Shown here in pieces: positions 46,755 to 54,055 of a DNA stretch of 64,000 nt (positions are counted from its first letter, which is position 1; each line of letters starts with the position of its first letter). The notes below the pieces were generated by a model. The model made no database searches, was not told the DNA's origin, and saw nothing but the letters and a program-made list of their open reading frames with translations. Position numbers and translations under genes: made by a program. The DNA is from Prevotella sp. (lineage in GTDB: Bacteria > Bacteroidota > Bacteroidia > Bacteroidales > Bacteroidaceae): positions 1-64,000 of the forward strand of contig JAFRPY010000043.1 in the NCBI GenBank assembly GCA_017428925.1, given 5' to 3'.

Positions 46755-47327
46755 TTATTTCCCGGCCTTGATATACCTATTATATAAAACGCGTGCGTGA
46801 GGGTTGAAGTTAACGATTTTGAGTCGGTATCCCTTCGTTCCCCACTTCCACCAGAGGAAGCGGTGGCGATACTCGCGGTACACCATTGTACTAAGCGAGT
46901 CTCGTATGTTATAGTAGAACGTGGTATCCTTCAGGTCCAGGCGGAGGTCTGCCCACTGGTCGCTATAGTAAAACAGGTTGTCGTCAGGCTTGTGATGGGC
47001 GGGCACCGTGTCGCTTGCCGCTATGGTAGTGGTCTGCAAGGCCTCCAGCTGCTTCACCTTCAACTTCAGTTCCTTGATAAGTTGCTGGTCTTCAGCCAGG
47101 GCTTCCTTCAGTTTCTTCGGTATCACTTCTACGACAGTCTGTGTCACCACCTCTATACTGTCGTGGATAGTGTCACGCTGCATGGGAATCTGTGCGTGTG
47201 CCAGTTCCACACTGAGGCGGTTCACGTCATTTTTCAACCTGGCCACCTGACTGCGGTACTGCAAGCAGAAAATAGATGCAAGCACGGCAATGGGTACCAC
47301 ATACATAATAATCAAATCCTTTTTCAT
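46755..47327 (-). CDS. Spanin-like membrane-anchored coiled-coil protein (DUF6549-like)
   Basis: This 190-residue protein has an N-terminal transmembrane anchor (LIIMYVVPIAVLASIFCL), a coiled coil (residues about 25-95) and a beta-rich C-terminal region with RHRFLWWKWGTKGYRLKIVNFNPHARV. It resembles DUF6549 of Bacteroidales phages. Position after holin and amidase suggests an Rz/spanin role in outer-membrane disruption (inference). It overlaps the amidase gene by 4 bp. Confidence 0.7.
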   Translation of the reverse strand: MKKDLIIMYVVPIAVLASIFCLQYRSQVARLKNDVNRLSVELAHAQIPMQRDTIHDSIEVVTQTVVEVIPKKLKEALAEDQQLIKELKLKVKQLEALQTTTIAASDTVPAHHKPDDNLFYYSDQWADLRLDLKDTTFYYNIRDSLSTMVYREYRHRFLWWKWGTKGYRLKIVNFNPHARVLYNRYIKAGK

Positions 47328-48001
47328 AAGCTCTCGATATATTTGATAATACCTTCCACATGAATTCTCGCGATGGCATGACGTCCCTCGTCTGTGAGCA
47401 GGTAGTCCACGTCCTCGCGGTTGTCCTGGAACAGGTTTTCAGTAAGGACTGCCGGGCACTTTGTGTTTTTCAGCACAAACAGATGGGCTTCCTTGTCAGG
47501 ATCTCCATCGGAATAGTCTGTACGGATCTTCACGTTGGAAAAGTTCCTCTTTGCCGCTTCGTAGAGGCAATCAGCAAGTTTGTCTGCCTTGGTCTGTCCT
47601 ACGGAGGTGATGGCCTCCCATCCTGTGCCTACATGCCATTTCCCGTCGGAGCCTGCTGCATTCACATGGACACTCACATAAATGACATTCCTGGTTCCAT
47701 GCTGCCGGCACATTTCATTGACATAGTTCACCCTCATGGCCAGTTCGTTGCTTCTCTCCTGTTTGTAGCTGGGCGACTGCATGGTCTTAGGCAAGTCAAG
47801 AGGCTCGTAGTCTATCTCCACCCTGTAGCCGCATGACCTTAGTTTCGCGGCTATCTCAGAAACGACCTCACGGCTATATACACACTCTTTCAGCCGTCCG
47901 TCGGGCGACTGTTTCCCCGGCTCACGCATCCGGTGGGCGGTGCCGAGAATAATGACGATATTCTTTTTCTTTTCAGACATCCTTTTTTCTTGTTCTGCCA
48001 T
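47324..48001 (-). CDS. Phage endolysin, N-acetylmuramoyl-L-alanine amidase (Amidase_3 type)
   Basis: This 225-residue protein has zinc-ligand candidates His23 (LGTAH), Glu39 (KECVYSRE) and His112 (VSVHVNA), and catalytic Glu188 (VLTENLF). It would cleave the amide bond between MurNAc and the stem peptide. No signal peptide is seen, so release should depend on the holin-like gene, which it overlaps by 29 bp. MSEKKK, seven codons in, is an alternative start. Confidence 0.88.
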   Translation of the reverse strand: MAEQEKRMSEKKKNIVIILGTAHRMREPGKQSPDGRLKECVYSREVVSEIAAKLRSCGYRVEIDYEPLDLPKTMQSPSYKQERSNELAMRVNYVNEMCRQHGTRNVIYVSVHVNAAGSDGKWHVGTGWEAITSVGQTKADKLADCLYEAAKRNFSNVKIRTDYSDGDPDKEAHLFVLKNTKCPAVLTENLFQDNREDVDYLLTDEGRHAIARIHVEGIIKYIESL

Positions 48002-48254
48002 GCTGCGACTCCTCCTCTTTGATTGATTCCAGTTCCTTCCGTATCTCAGTCTTGAACTGTGCTACCTGGTTAACGAAATAAGCGGCTACCCCGAATATAG
48101 CCAGTCCGCCGGAAACGGCGATGCCGACGTATGTGTTCACACCTTCACCCACTCGCTCTATGGTGAGGAATGAAGTAAAAACCAGTACGATGGCCGATGC
48201 GATGAGGGCAATGGCGCTCAAGTACTGGATCCAGTCTTTGGTATTCTGTTTCAT
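47973..48254 (-). CDS. Holin-like protein
   Basis: This 93-residue protein has two transmembrane segments (LSAIALIASAIVLVFTSFL and YVGIAVSGGLAIFGVAAYFV) and a charged C-terminus (RKELESIKEEESQHGRTRKK). Topology, size and overlap with the amidase fit a phage holin. It is first in the lysis operon, with a promoter at 48275-48282. Confidence 0.72.
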   Translation of the reverse strand: MKQNTKDWIQYLSAIALIASAIVLVFTSFLTIERVGEGVNTYVGIAVSGGLAIFGVAAYFVNQVAQFKTEIRKELESIKEEESQHGRTRKKDV

Positions 48255-48274
48255 TTTTCAAACAATTTACAGGG

Positions 48275-48282
48275 CAAAGATA
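48275..48282 (-). promoter_or_regulatory. Lysis operon promoter, TATCTTTG (minus)
   Basis: Consensus match 21 bp before the holin-like gene, just after the terminator of the fibre operon. Confidence 0.7.
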
Positions 48283-48305
48283 AGGCTTCTTTTTCCCCAT
48301 AAAAA

Positions 48306-48340
48306 TACGCTGCTTCCCTGAAACACAGATCAGCAGCGTA
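48306..48340 (-). terminator. Rho-independent terminator of the tail fibre operon
   Basis: A 9-bp perfect stem (48306-48314 with 48332-48340) followed on the minus strand by TTTTT. Confidence 0.8.
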
Positions 48341-48361
48341 TGTCTTTGGAAACTAAAACAT

Positions 48362-48742
48362 TCATTGTCCGGCCAGCCATGTGTCGGCTATAGCCTTAGC
48401 CTTTTCGCACCATGCATCATACTCATCCCATTCCGAGCCGTAGCCTGCAGGATCGTTGCTGTGATGACGATGGATGGCCATCTCCTGGGAAACCGTATAC
48501 CGTGTGCGGATGATGGCATTAACGATGTCGTCGCGGCTTGTCGGATCCGTGCACTCCATAACAGTGCCACCGCCTGCATCAGGACCCTCATACTGATATG
48601 CAGTGAATGGCCCGATGGGTTCTTCCGCATCCTGGCTGTCCGGTTGATAGTTCTCTAAGACGGTCTCATTCAAGAAACCGATAATGTGCTTGGAATCAAA
48701 CTTATAGAAAGTCTTTCTTTCCCTGTAAACTGTTTTTTTCAT
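48362..48742 (-). CDS. Tail fibre-associated protein of unknown function
   Basis: This 126-residue acidic protein has MKKTVYRERKTFYKFD at its start, and RTRYTVSQEMAIHRH followed by YDAWCEKAKAIAD near its end. It lies 46 bp after the fibre gene and looks like the small protein that often follows fibres in Bacteroidales phages, perhaps a fibre chaperone (inference). The start at 48742 avoids overlap with the fibre gene. Confidence 0.7.
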   Translation of the reverse strand: MKKTVYRERKTFYKFDSKHIIGFLNETVLENYQPDSQDAEEPIGPFTAYQYEGPDAGGGTVMECTDPTSRDDIVNAIIRTRYTVSQEMAIHRHHSNDPAGYGSEWDEYDAWCEKAKAIADTWLAGQ

Positions 48743-48788
48743 ATCTATGTAAATTTGAAGAATTTTTGTGCCTTGTTTGCCGTTGTTT

Positions 48789-50333
48789 TCATCGGGGCAC
48801 ATAGTACCCTTTGGCATTCCAGTCTTCGGCTGCTTCGCAGAGGGACGCACCGCAGACCACGCTGACCGCAGAGGGAGCATTGTAGCCGTTCAGGGCACTA
48901 ACGCCGGATAGAACACCAAAGGCAGCAGTGCCGAGGGCAGCGAGGGCGCGGAGACCAGAATTCTTACCGTCACTATAAAAGCCATCTGCCCAGAATGTAC
49001 CTTCTGAACCGCCAAAAGAAGTTGGAAATAAAGCCAAGTCTCGAGTGCTCATGGTTTTCGGATAATTCCATCCACTGGCTGAAGGCGGAATTGTCCCCAC
49101 AAGTTCAAGTCCACTTAATCCGTCTCCATCCACATTCTCAGAATTGAACACATGCTTCACGTAGACGTCCCTGCTTAGTTCTGTCAGCGTTCTTGTGCGT
49201 ATGCCGTGTAACGGCAACCACATATAATGATAGGGATTTAGCAGACCGAAGAACAATGGAATATCACTGATTGAGAAAACCGTCCCGTCACCTTTGTCTA
49301 TTTCTAACGAGAAAACGCCAAGTGCATCTCCTTGATCAGCTAAGGCGTCGATATCTACTGTAGCGTATTGTTCGCCAAAACTAGCCGATAAATTGGCAAT
49401 GCCTTCTCCCAAACCACCCTGATGCAATCCGTCGGCTGTCAAGTTGTCATTCCAATCCGCTTGACAGTCGCGGTTGTGGAAGAAGATACGCATCAAAGCT
49501 CCCATTATGAAGATATGCGCATACCAGTTGGCCGCCCATCTGACACCATTTTTCTCGGCATAAGTCTGATAAAGGTTGAATCCAATATTGACCACAGGCT
49601 TTCCGCAATGCGTATTCCAACTGCCATCATACTGGCTATCATTGTCACCACCCCGATATTGCGCGTTACGGTTGCAGTAACTGACAATCTTAAGGTTTGT
49701 ACGGTCCAGTGCAGCATAGCCTCTTGACATCGACGCCACGGGAATCTTATGATTCCATGCTCCAGGTACCGGGTTCAGCGAAAATGCCTCGTAATCATAC
49801 ATACTGTCCTCCCAAGTGGCATAATAGAACTCGACGCCCCAGCCCCACTGGTAATGCCCCATCGAACCATCAAGGAGTGCCTCGGTCCCATCCTCAAAAA
49901 GGCGGTGGTTGGCTGCATTCAACTTCCTGCGAGTATGATCATTTGCCACCAAATACCCCCCTAAGCCAAGAATGCTTTTCATGTTGGCTATCATGGAGAG
50001 GTCACCTATAGGTTCGCCCTCGGTAGTGGCTGCTCCTTTCAGGAACCGGACGCCACCATACTGTACGGGTCTGCCTTTCAGTGATTCAAGCCACTCTTCC
50101 TCGGTACCGACAAAGCCATTCTTCAGGGCTACCTCATAGGCAGAAAGTCCCTGGTCACCTTTGACAAGAATGGTGGTCTTCTTATACTCATGTGATGTTA
50201 CATCATACTCGTAAACGTAGTTGTCGGGTCCGACACAAGTAGGGTGATTAGCCACCTCATTGCTGCGAAACTGGAAATAAGCATCCAGCACTTTCTCTAT
50301 CATTTCTTTTTTAAGTTCTTTGTTCTCTTCCAT
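48789..50333 (-). CDS. Phage tail fibre/receptor-binding protein with C-type-lectin-like end
   Basis: This 514-residue protein has an N-terminal helical part, a GDQGLSAYEVALKNGF..EEWLESLKGRP repeat typical of phage fibre proteins, a long aromatic-rich middle region and a C-terminal domain (about the last 80 residues: TFWADGFYSDGKNSGLRALA..GVLSGVSALNGYNAPSAVSVVCGASL). That domain has the Gly/Ala-rich pattern of C-type-lectin-like folds used by host-binding and DGR-variable proteins. The ATG at 50333 is chosen over the TTG at 50339: an unusually strong AGGAGG lies 7 nt upstream of it. Confidence 0.72.
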   Translation of the reverse strand: MEENKELKKEMIEKVLDAYFQFRSNEVANHPTCVGPDNYVYEYDVTSHEYKKTTILVKGDQGLSAYEVALKNGFVGTEEEWLESLKGRPVQYGGVRFLKGAATTEGEPIGDLSMIANMKSILGLGGYLVANDHTRRKLNAANHRLFEDGTEALLDGSMGHYQWGWGVEFYYATWEDSMYDYEAFSLNPVPGAWNHKIPVASMSRGYAALDRTNLKIVSYCNRNAQYRGGDNDSQYDGSWNTHCGKPVVNIGFNLYQTYAEKNGVRWAANWYAHIFIMGALMRIFFHNRDCQADWNDNLTADGLHQGGLGEGIANLSASFGEQYATVDIDALADQGDALGVFSLEIDKGDGTVFSISDIPLFFGLLNPYHYMWLPLHGIRTRTLTELSRDVYVKHVFNSENVDGDGLSGLELVGTIPPSASGWNYPKTMSTRDLALFPTSFGGSEGTFWADGFYSDGKNSGLRALAALGTAAFGVLSGVSALNGYNAPSAVSVVCGASLCEAAEDWNAKGYYVPR

Positions 50334-50335
50334 AG

Positions 50336-50548
50336 TCAACCCTCCTTCAATGCTTCACGTATTGCACTAAACTGTTTGCTCAGACGGCGGTAGGCCATTG
50401 CAAAGTCGCGGGCCTCATGGTCGTCCTCCCAGAAATCCCCTATCAGCGCCAGGTCAAGGCTCCGCTCCATCAGGTCGATGCTGATCTCCAGTGTGTCGTC
50501 GTTGCACAGATCCTCCAGTGCAGCCAATACTTTCGGCGTAATCTTCAT
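50336..50548 (-). CDS. Small acidic phage protein
   Basis: This 70-residue protein begins MKITPKVLAALEDLC and is acidic and helical. It overlaps the upstream gene by 4 bp and lies just before the fibre gene. No family recognised. Confidence 0.6.
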   Translation of the reverse strand: MKITPKVLAALEDLCNDDTLEISIDLMERSLDLALIGDFWEDDHEARDFAMAYRRLSKQFSAIREALKEG

Positions 50549-50796
50549 AGCGCACCTCCTTCCAGCCATCCGGCCAACAACAGCGCACCCACGAGCGCCA
50601 CCATGTAGAGGTGGGCCAAGGCCACGTGCTTGTTAGTAACTTCCTCACCGGTGAACGCCGAGAACCACTCGTTCCTGGTGGCCATCCATGCGGCTGCGTT
50701 CACGCTGAGTTCCTCTCTCCAGTTCTTTACAGTTCTCTCCGCATTGGAAAGCACCGGGGGCTGAACCGCCTGCCCCATTCTCATTGTCTGATTCAT
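50545..50796 (-). CDS. Small phage protein with C-terminal membrane segment
   Basis: This 83-residue protein has a soluble N-terminus (NWREELSVNAAAWMATRNEW) and a C-terminal hydrophobic helix (LAHLYMVALVGALLLAGWL). The frame stays open upstream to an ATG at 51012, but the promoter element at 50982-50989 places the transcript start downstream of it. That makes 50796 the likely start and leaves a leader of about 180 nt. Confidence 0.6.
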   Translation of the reverse strand: MNQTMRMGQAVQPPVLSNAERTVKNWREELSVNAAAWMATRNEWFSAFTGEEVTNKHVALAHLYMVALVGALLLAGWLEGGAL

Positions 50797-50815
50797 ACTT
50801 CTTATTTTATAGACA

Positions 50816-50977
50816 TAAAAAAGCTGCACTACGCGTTGTCTAAGCCTAAGAAGCAGGGCTCCGGGTCCATTTCTGGATTCCGACACGGTGCAGCCGTATT
50901 GATTTACCGAAAAGTATGTGGGCACAAAAATAGCAGGCTCATCACCTGCGGCATTCTGGCCGCTTCTTATCTTAGAC
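50816..50977 (-). ncRNA. Candidate structured leader RNA or small RNA
   Basis: The region 50838-50977 is closed by a long-range stem: GTCTAAG (50838-50844) with CTTAGAC (50971-50977), continued by TAAGAAGC (50847-50854) with GCTTCTTA (50962-50969). The minus transcript, from the promoter at 50982-50989, starts close to the outer stem. It contains an inner hairpin (50933-50937 with 50945-50949) and ends near a T-run (50817-50822). No known RNA family was recognised. Confidence 0.5.
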
Positions 50978-50981
50978 GTTG

Positions 50982-50989
50982 CAAAGATA
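50982..50989 (-). promoter_or_regulatory. Promoter -7 element TATCTTTG (minus)
   Basis: Consensus match; transcription would begin at the edge of the predicted long-range stem. Confidence 0.7.
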
Positions 50990-51110
50990 GGAAATTCCCC
51001 CATAACTTCCAAGAAAAAAGGGAGAAATTTTTCATTTCCCCCTCATTTTTAGGTTGCGCCCGCAGGCGGACGGGCGGCTTTTGTCTTAAAGGCCAACGAA
51101 AGCCTCGCCC

Positions 51111-51410
51111 TTATACTGCAGCGGCCATGCTTAAAGATTCTGCCATAACTTCCGACGGGATGCTCTCGGCAGCACGGCGGATGCGGTCCGAAAGGTCGAT
51201 GAGCGCACCGCGCATCTGCTCTGCCTCCTCTGGCGTGAAGCCACCCTCGCCACCGTTGCCGTCGATACCGTCGAGCTTATGGTAGAACCACGACGATGAA
51301 CGCTGGAAATAGGTGTTGGCAAACTCCCTCCAGGAGATGGCCATCTGGATGTCCTTGATTCTCTTCTTCATGTCGCTGATCAAGACGGGACTTTTAAGTG
51401 TAGATTCCAT
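51111..51410 (-). CDS. DUF5053-like small phage protein
   Basis: This 99-residue protein contains WREFANTYFQRSSSWFYHKLDG..GFTPEEAEQMRGALIDLSDRIRRAA, the DUF5053-type core. This core resembles a helix-turn-helix plus helical tail and is probably DNA- or protein-binding, with unknown function. A second member lies at 52614-53033. Confidence 0.72.
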   Translation of the reverse strand: MESTLKSPVLISDMKKRIKDIQMAISWREFANTYFQRSSSWFYHKLDGIDGNGGEGGFTPEEAEQMRGALIDLSDRIRRAAESIPSEVMAESLSMAAAV

Positions 51411-51478
51411 TTTCTCTTGTTTTATTGTGATTCATGTTTCTTTAGGATGCCCTCCCCTGTGGCGGGGAGGGCTTTTCT

Positions 51479-51637
51479 TCAGAGGTAAGGCTGACGAACC
51501 ATATTGTCGAACAGCTGCTGTGCGAACCAGAGTAATTCGGGATAACCGTCGGGGAATGACTTGTTGTAGTTCCTGATCGACTCAATGAGGTCTTTTTCCT
51601 CTGGTGTCACTTCCATCATTTCTTTTTCTTGTTTCAT
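51479..51637 (-). CDS. Small conserved phage protein
   Basis: This 52-residue acidic protein has ESIRNYNKSFPDGYPELLWFAQQLFD, a motif seen in small Bacteroidales phage proteins. The start at 51637 fits the promoter at 51662-51669. Function unknown. Confidence 0.68.
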   Translation of the reverse strand: MKQEKEMMEVTPEEKDLIESIRNYNKSFPDGYPELLWFAQQLFDNMVRQPYL

Positions 51638-51661
51638 ATTCGTTGTTTTATTAAGACAATG

Positions 51662-51669
51662 CAAAGATA
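51662..51669 (-). promoter_or_regulatory. Promoter -7 element TATCTTTG (minus)
   Basis: Consensus match 25 bp before the small phage protein gene. Confidence 0.7.
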
Positions 51670-52008
51670 CTACAAATTTTCGTATTAACCAAATCTTTTA
51701 CTATAAATTTTCGTAGTAACATGCATATTTAACATTCCAGACACGAAAAATCCCGAAACCTGCAAGCGATTACGCGAATTATTTACGCAAAGTTTACGCA
51801 AAAATCCATATACTTGATAATAAATACGGATAACAATCGTTATATATGCAACATAAGGAAGAGAAGGAGGAAGGGCTTTTGTTTCAGGTTTGCTTAATGA
51901 AACAGTCTCAATCTCTTCTTTTCTTAACCTGATTAATTTACATATTCTTTGCCCTCTCCATTATCTTTTCTTTACGATCGTGATACCGGTTAAATGTTTG
52001 CACAAAAA

Positions 52009-52043
52009 AAATGGTCAAAATCTTCACAGATTCTGAGCCATTT
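52009..52043 (-). terminator. Hairpin terminator (minus)
   Basis: AAATGG..CCATTT with an inner AATCT/AGATT stem, followed on the minus strand by a run of eight T. A leftward promoter lies only 37 bp upstream. Confidence 0.65.
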
Positions 52044-52079
52044 CAATCTTTGGTTTTAAATCAAATATAATTCCGCTTG

Positions 52080-52087
52080 CAAAGATA
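52080..52087 (-). promoter_or_regulatory. Promoter -7 element TATCTTTG (minus) with no gene after it
   Basis: Consensus match. The next leftward gene start is over 400 bp away and has its own promoter, and a terminator lies at 52009-52043. Confidence 0.55.
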
Positions 52088-52196
52088 AACATTTTTCCCG
52101 ACATGAAAGCACAGTCTGCAGACTTTCACGTTTTTCACAAAACGGGAGGCAATCGCCCATCAGCGTATGGCAATTGGCACCGTTTTTCCGCTTTGG

Positions 52197-52233
52197 GCCC
52201 CGAATTGCCACCTCGAAGAGTGGCAATTGGGGC
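52197..52233 (+). terminator. Strong hairpin with T-run
   Basis: A 14-bp stem with a single bulged G (GCCCC-G-AATTGCCAC with GTGGCAATTGGGGC) followed closely by TTTTTT on the plus strand. Confidence 0.65.
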
Positions 52234-52298
52234 TGTTTTTTATCAAAATTCCACGGTCACCGACGATAAAAGTCCCTGTTTATCGGCATTTTCGGGGT

Positions 52299-52322
52299 GT
52301 GGGGCGCGAAAAAACGCCCCAC
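52299..52322. other. Perfect 8-bp hairpin
   Basis: GTGGGGCG (52299-52306) pairs with CGCCCCAC (52315-52322) around an A-rich loop. Confidence 0.7.
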
Positions 52323-52467
52323 TGCAGTCTCTGCAGCCCCCACCGCCCTACGCTCCCGAGGCAATTGCCCCCCCCTTTGAGAGCGGAATATGTAAGGAAA
52401 TTTTACTTGTGTCGATTAGCCCCTTGTGTCGGTGGCCATCACGTGCCGAACGGCCATATCCGCGGTC

Positions 52468-52515
52468 GTGTCCTGCCTTAGGACACAAGAAGGCCAGAGC
52501 ATTTTTGCCCTGGCC
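52468..52515. other. Two adjacent hairpins
   Basis: GTGTCCT/AGGACAC (52468-52474 with 52480-52486) is followed by GGCCAGAGC/GCCCTGGCC (52492-52500 with 52507-52515, one mismatch). Confidence 0.65.
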
Positions 52516-52546
52516 AAACCCTTTAGTCCGTAGATTCATTCATAAT

Positions 52547-52574
52547 GCCCCGATGCAGGCTCATGCACCGGGGC
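52547..52574 (-). terminator. Hairpin after the DUF5053 gene
   Basis: 11-bp stem with one mismatch and loop GGCTCA. The loop and lower stem resemble the hairpin at 53373-53404. Confidence 0.6.
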
Positions 52575-52613
52575 GGGTGTGATTAGAAAACAATCGTGTA
52601 AACCTTAACTGAG

Positions 52614-53033
52614 TCAAGTGAAACGATAGGAGCCAATGAGTGCGCCCACCTCGCTCAGGGCGCGGTTGAGCGTTTCTTTCTGCTCGGCGTTGAGCGTGTA
52701 TACTTGTCCGCGAACGGGGGTTCCGTTGATGCGCTGTGAAAGCCAGGCTGCACTCTTGCCAAAGTATTCCTTGGCAATGTATCCCCATGGTGTCAGCTTG
52801 TACACCTTCTCGTCCATCTCTTTTCTAAGAGCCTTACGCTTGAGGTCCTCGATGTCCTCCTTAAGGTCTTCCAACCAAATACCCATCATCTTCTCTCCCT
52901 TCTCTTTAAGTTCTGGCGACTGATGCTCGTCAAACCACTTCAGCAACTCTTCTTTGCGAGCCTCGCTCTGTGGGTCAGTATTGCCTGCCAACTGCCGGTA
53001 TTCTTTCAGTTTCTCTTCAATTTCCTTATTCAT
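52614..53033 (-). CDS. DUF5053 family phage protein
   Basis: This 139-residue protein has a coiled-coil N-terminus and the DUF5053 core GYIAKEYFGKSAAWLSQRINGTPVRG..YTLNAEQKETLNRALSEVG. The core shares its spacing with the protein at 51111 (YFxxSxxW, then an xLN/FTPEE helix). Function unknown; a regulator or head/tail accessory are both possible. Between it and the next upstream gene is a short GC-rich palindromic sequence. Confidence 0.78.
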   Translation of the reverse strand: MNKEIEEKLKEYRQLAGNTDPQSEARKEELLKWFDEHQSPELKEKGEKMMGIWLEDLKEDIEDLKRKALRKEMDEKVYKLTPWGYIAKEYFGKSAAWLSQRINGTPVRGQVYTLNAEQKETLNRALSEVGALIGSYRFT

Positions 53034-53080
53034 AATCTTTATCTTTTAAGCCCCCTCCCAAAGGAGGAGGGGGTGAGATT

Positions 53081-53263
53081 CTACTTTCTTTTTTTCATCA
53101 GTTTCGAGAGGTCTTCGAGCATCAGGTCTGTCTGCTTCTGAATGGTTGCTTCGTCGATTCCGATTTTCGGTGCAATCTTGAGATAGTCACTGATTAGTTT
53201 CTTTCTCTTCTCAATCTCTCTTTCTAGTTCTTCGTCCATTTCCTCGTTTTTAAAGTTAGACAT
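53081..53263 (-). CDS. Small charged coiled-coil protein
   Basis: This 60-residue protein is almost entirely helical and charged (EMDEELEREIEKRKKLI). It has its own promoter (53284-53291), which supports it being real. Function unknown. Confidence 0.62.
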   Translation of the reverse strand: MSNFKNEEMDEELEREIEKRKKLISDYLKIAPKIGIDEATIQKQTDLMLEDLSKLMKKRK

Positions 53264-53283
53264 ATTGTTTACTAATCACGATG

Positions 53284-53291
53284 CAAAGATA
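53284..53291 (-). promoter_or_regulatory. Promoter -7 element TATCTTTG (minus)
   Basis: Consensus match 21 bp before the small coiled-coil protein gene. Confidence 0.68.
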
Positions 53292-53372
53292 CATAAAAAT
53301 TATTTAATGTGCAAGGAATACATAAAATATTTTTAATGCAATACGCATTTTTAACAGTTCGTCACGAACAGA

Positions 53373-53404
53373 AAGCCCCGGCGCAGACTCATGCGTCGGG
53401 GCTT
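53373..53404 (-). terminator. Strong terminator-like hairpin after the HU-like gene
   Basis: 13-bp stem with one G-T pair and a 6-nt loop GACTCA, just downstream of the HU-like gene. Confidence 0.75.
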
Positions 53405-53433
53405 CGGCAGGAAATCACAGGCAGCGGCAGAGG

Positions 53434-53898
53434 TTAAGGATTCTGACCGTCGTCGGTGCCGGCGGCGGCGATGGCCTCGCTGCTGGCCAGCGAGCTGGAG
53501 TCGGCGAAGCGGATGCCCTGCAGCATCTTCTTCGTGCGCTTATGGGTGGAAGCGTCGACACTGATTTCAGGCTGGAAGATGATGCGCACACCGCGGATGT
53601 TCTCCGTCACCGAGAAGTTCTTCACGGTGTCGGCTCCACGCGAACTGATGCCCAGCTTGAAGGCACCGAAGCCGTCGATCTTCACGCGCTGCGAGTTCTT
53701 CAGGCAGTCGGCAATCACCTCCACCATCTCCGTAAGCACCACCTTTGCGTCCGACTTCTTCGCCGTACAGTTGCGCTGGATGCGCTCGGCGATGTAGTCA
53801 AGGTCAACGGTCTCGGTCACCACCGAGTGGGCATACCACTTCTGGTAGCACTTAGGCATGTTCTCGTTCTTGTTCTGGTAAAGTTTGTAAAACGCCAT
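53434..53898 (-). CDS. HU/IHF-like DNA-binding protein
   Basis: This 154-residue protein has an HU-like fold (DYIAERIQRNCTAKKSDAKVVLTEMVEVIADCL, then VKIDGFGAFKLGI) and a C-terminal Ser/Ala extension. Bacteroidales phages and mobile elements often carry this long HU subtype next to DUF4248 genes, as here. It probably bends DNA in packaging, integration or transcription. Promoter at 53937-53944. Confidence 0.85.
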   Translation of the reverse strand: MAFYKLYQNKNENMPKCYQKWYAHSVVTETVDLDYIAERIQRNCTAKKSDAKVVLTEMVEVIADCLKNSQRVKIDGFGAFKLGISSRGADTVKNFSVTENIRGVRIIFQPEISVDASTHKRTKKMLQGIRFADSSSLASSEAIAAAGTDDGQNP

Positions 53899-53936
53899 AA
53901 TAGAATAATGTTAAGTGAATAATTAGGTGAACGGTG

Positions 53937-53944
53937 CAAAGGTA
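53937..53944 (-). promoter_or_regulatory. HU-like gene promoter, TACCTTTG (minus)
   Basis: Consensus match 39 bp before the HU-like gene, divergent from the DUF4248 promoter. Confidence 0.7.
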
Positions 53945-53947
53945 CGT

Positions 53948-53988
53948 CGCCCATGGAGCGCCCATGCAGGTTATGGTAGGTTATGGTA
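53948..53988. repeat. Two short tandem repeats between divergent promoters
   Basis: CGCCCATG at 53948-53955 and 53959-53966 (11-bp period), then GGTTATGGTA at 53969-53978 and 53979-53988 (10-bp period). They lie between the HU and DUF4248 promoters and are candidate operator sites. Confidence 0.75.
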
Positions 53989-54021
53989 AGTTGCCCGTTG
54001 TTCTGTCTCGTTGTTTTTCAT

Positions 54022-54029
54022 TACCTTTG
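54022..54029 (+). promoter_or_regulatory. DUF4248 gene promoter, TACCTTTG
   Basis: Consensus match 26 bp before the start codon. Confidence 0.7.
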
Positions 54030-54055
54030 CAATCTCATCTTAAACATCAAGACAC

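Larger units (their letters stand above)
51670..52613. other. Hairpin-rich non-coding block
   Basis: About 940 bp without a credible gene. It has an 11-bp tandem repeat (TTTACGCAAA at about 51782-51803), a leftward promoter, and at least six hairpins. The frame at 52103-52582 is basic and proline-rich, with no start context, and runs through the hairpins, so it is not called. Confidence 0.6.

Noticed and set aside
48789..50333. Diversity-generating retroelement
   Set aside because: No reverse transcriptase or template repeat is in the window; only the lectin-like end of the fibre is suggestive.
52103..52582. 159-residue plus-strand frame
   Set aside because: It runs through several hairpins and has Pro/Arg-rich, non-protein-like composition.
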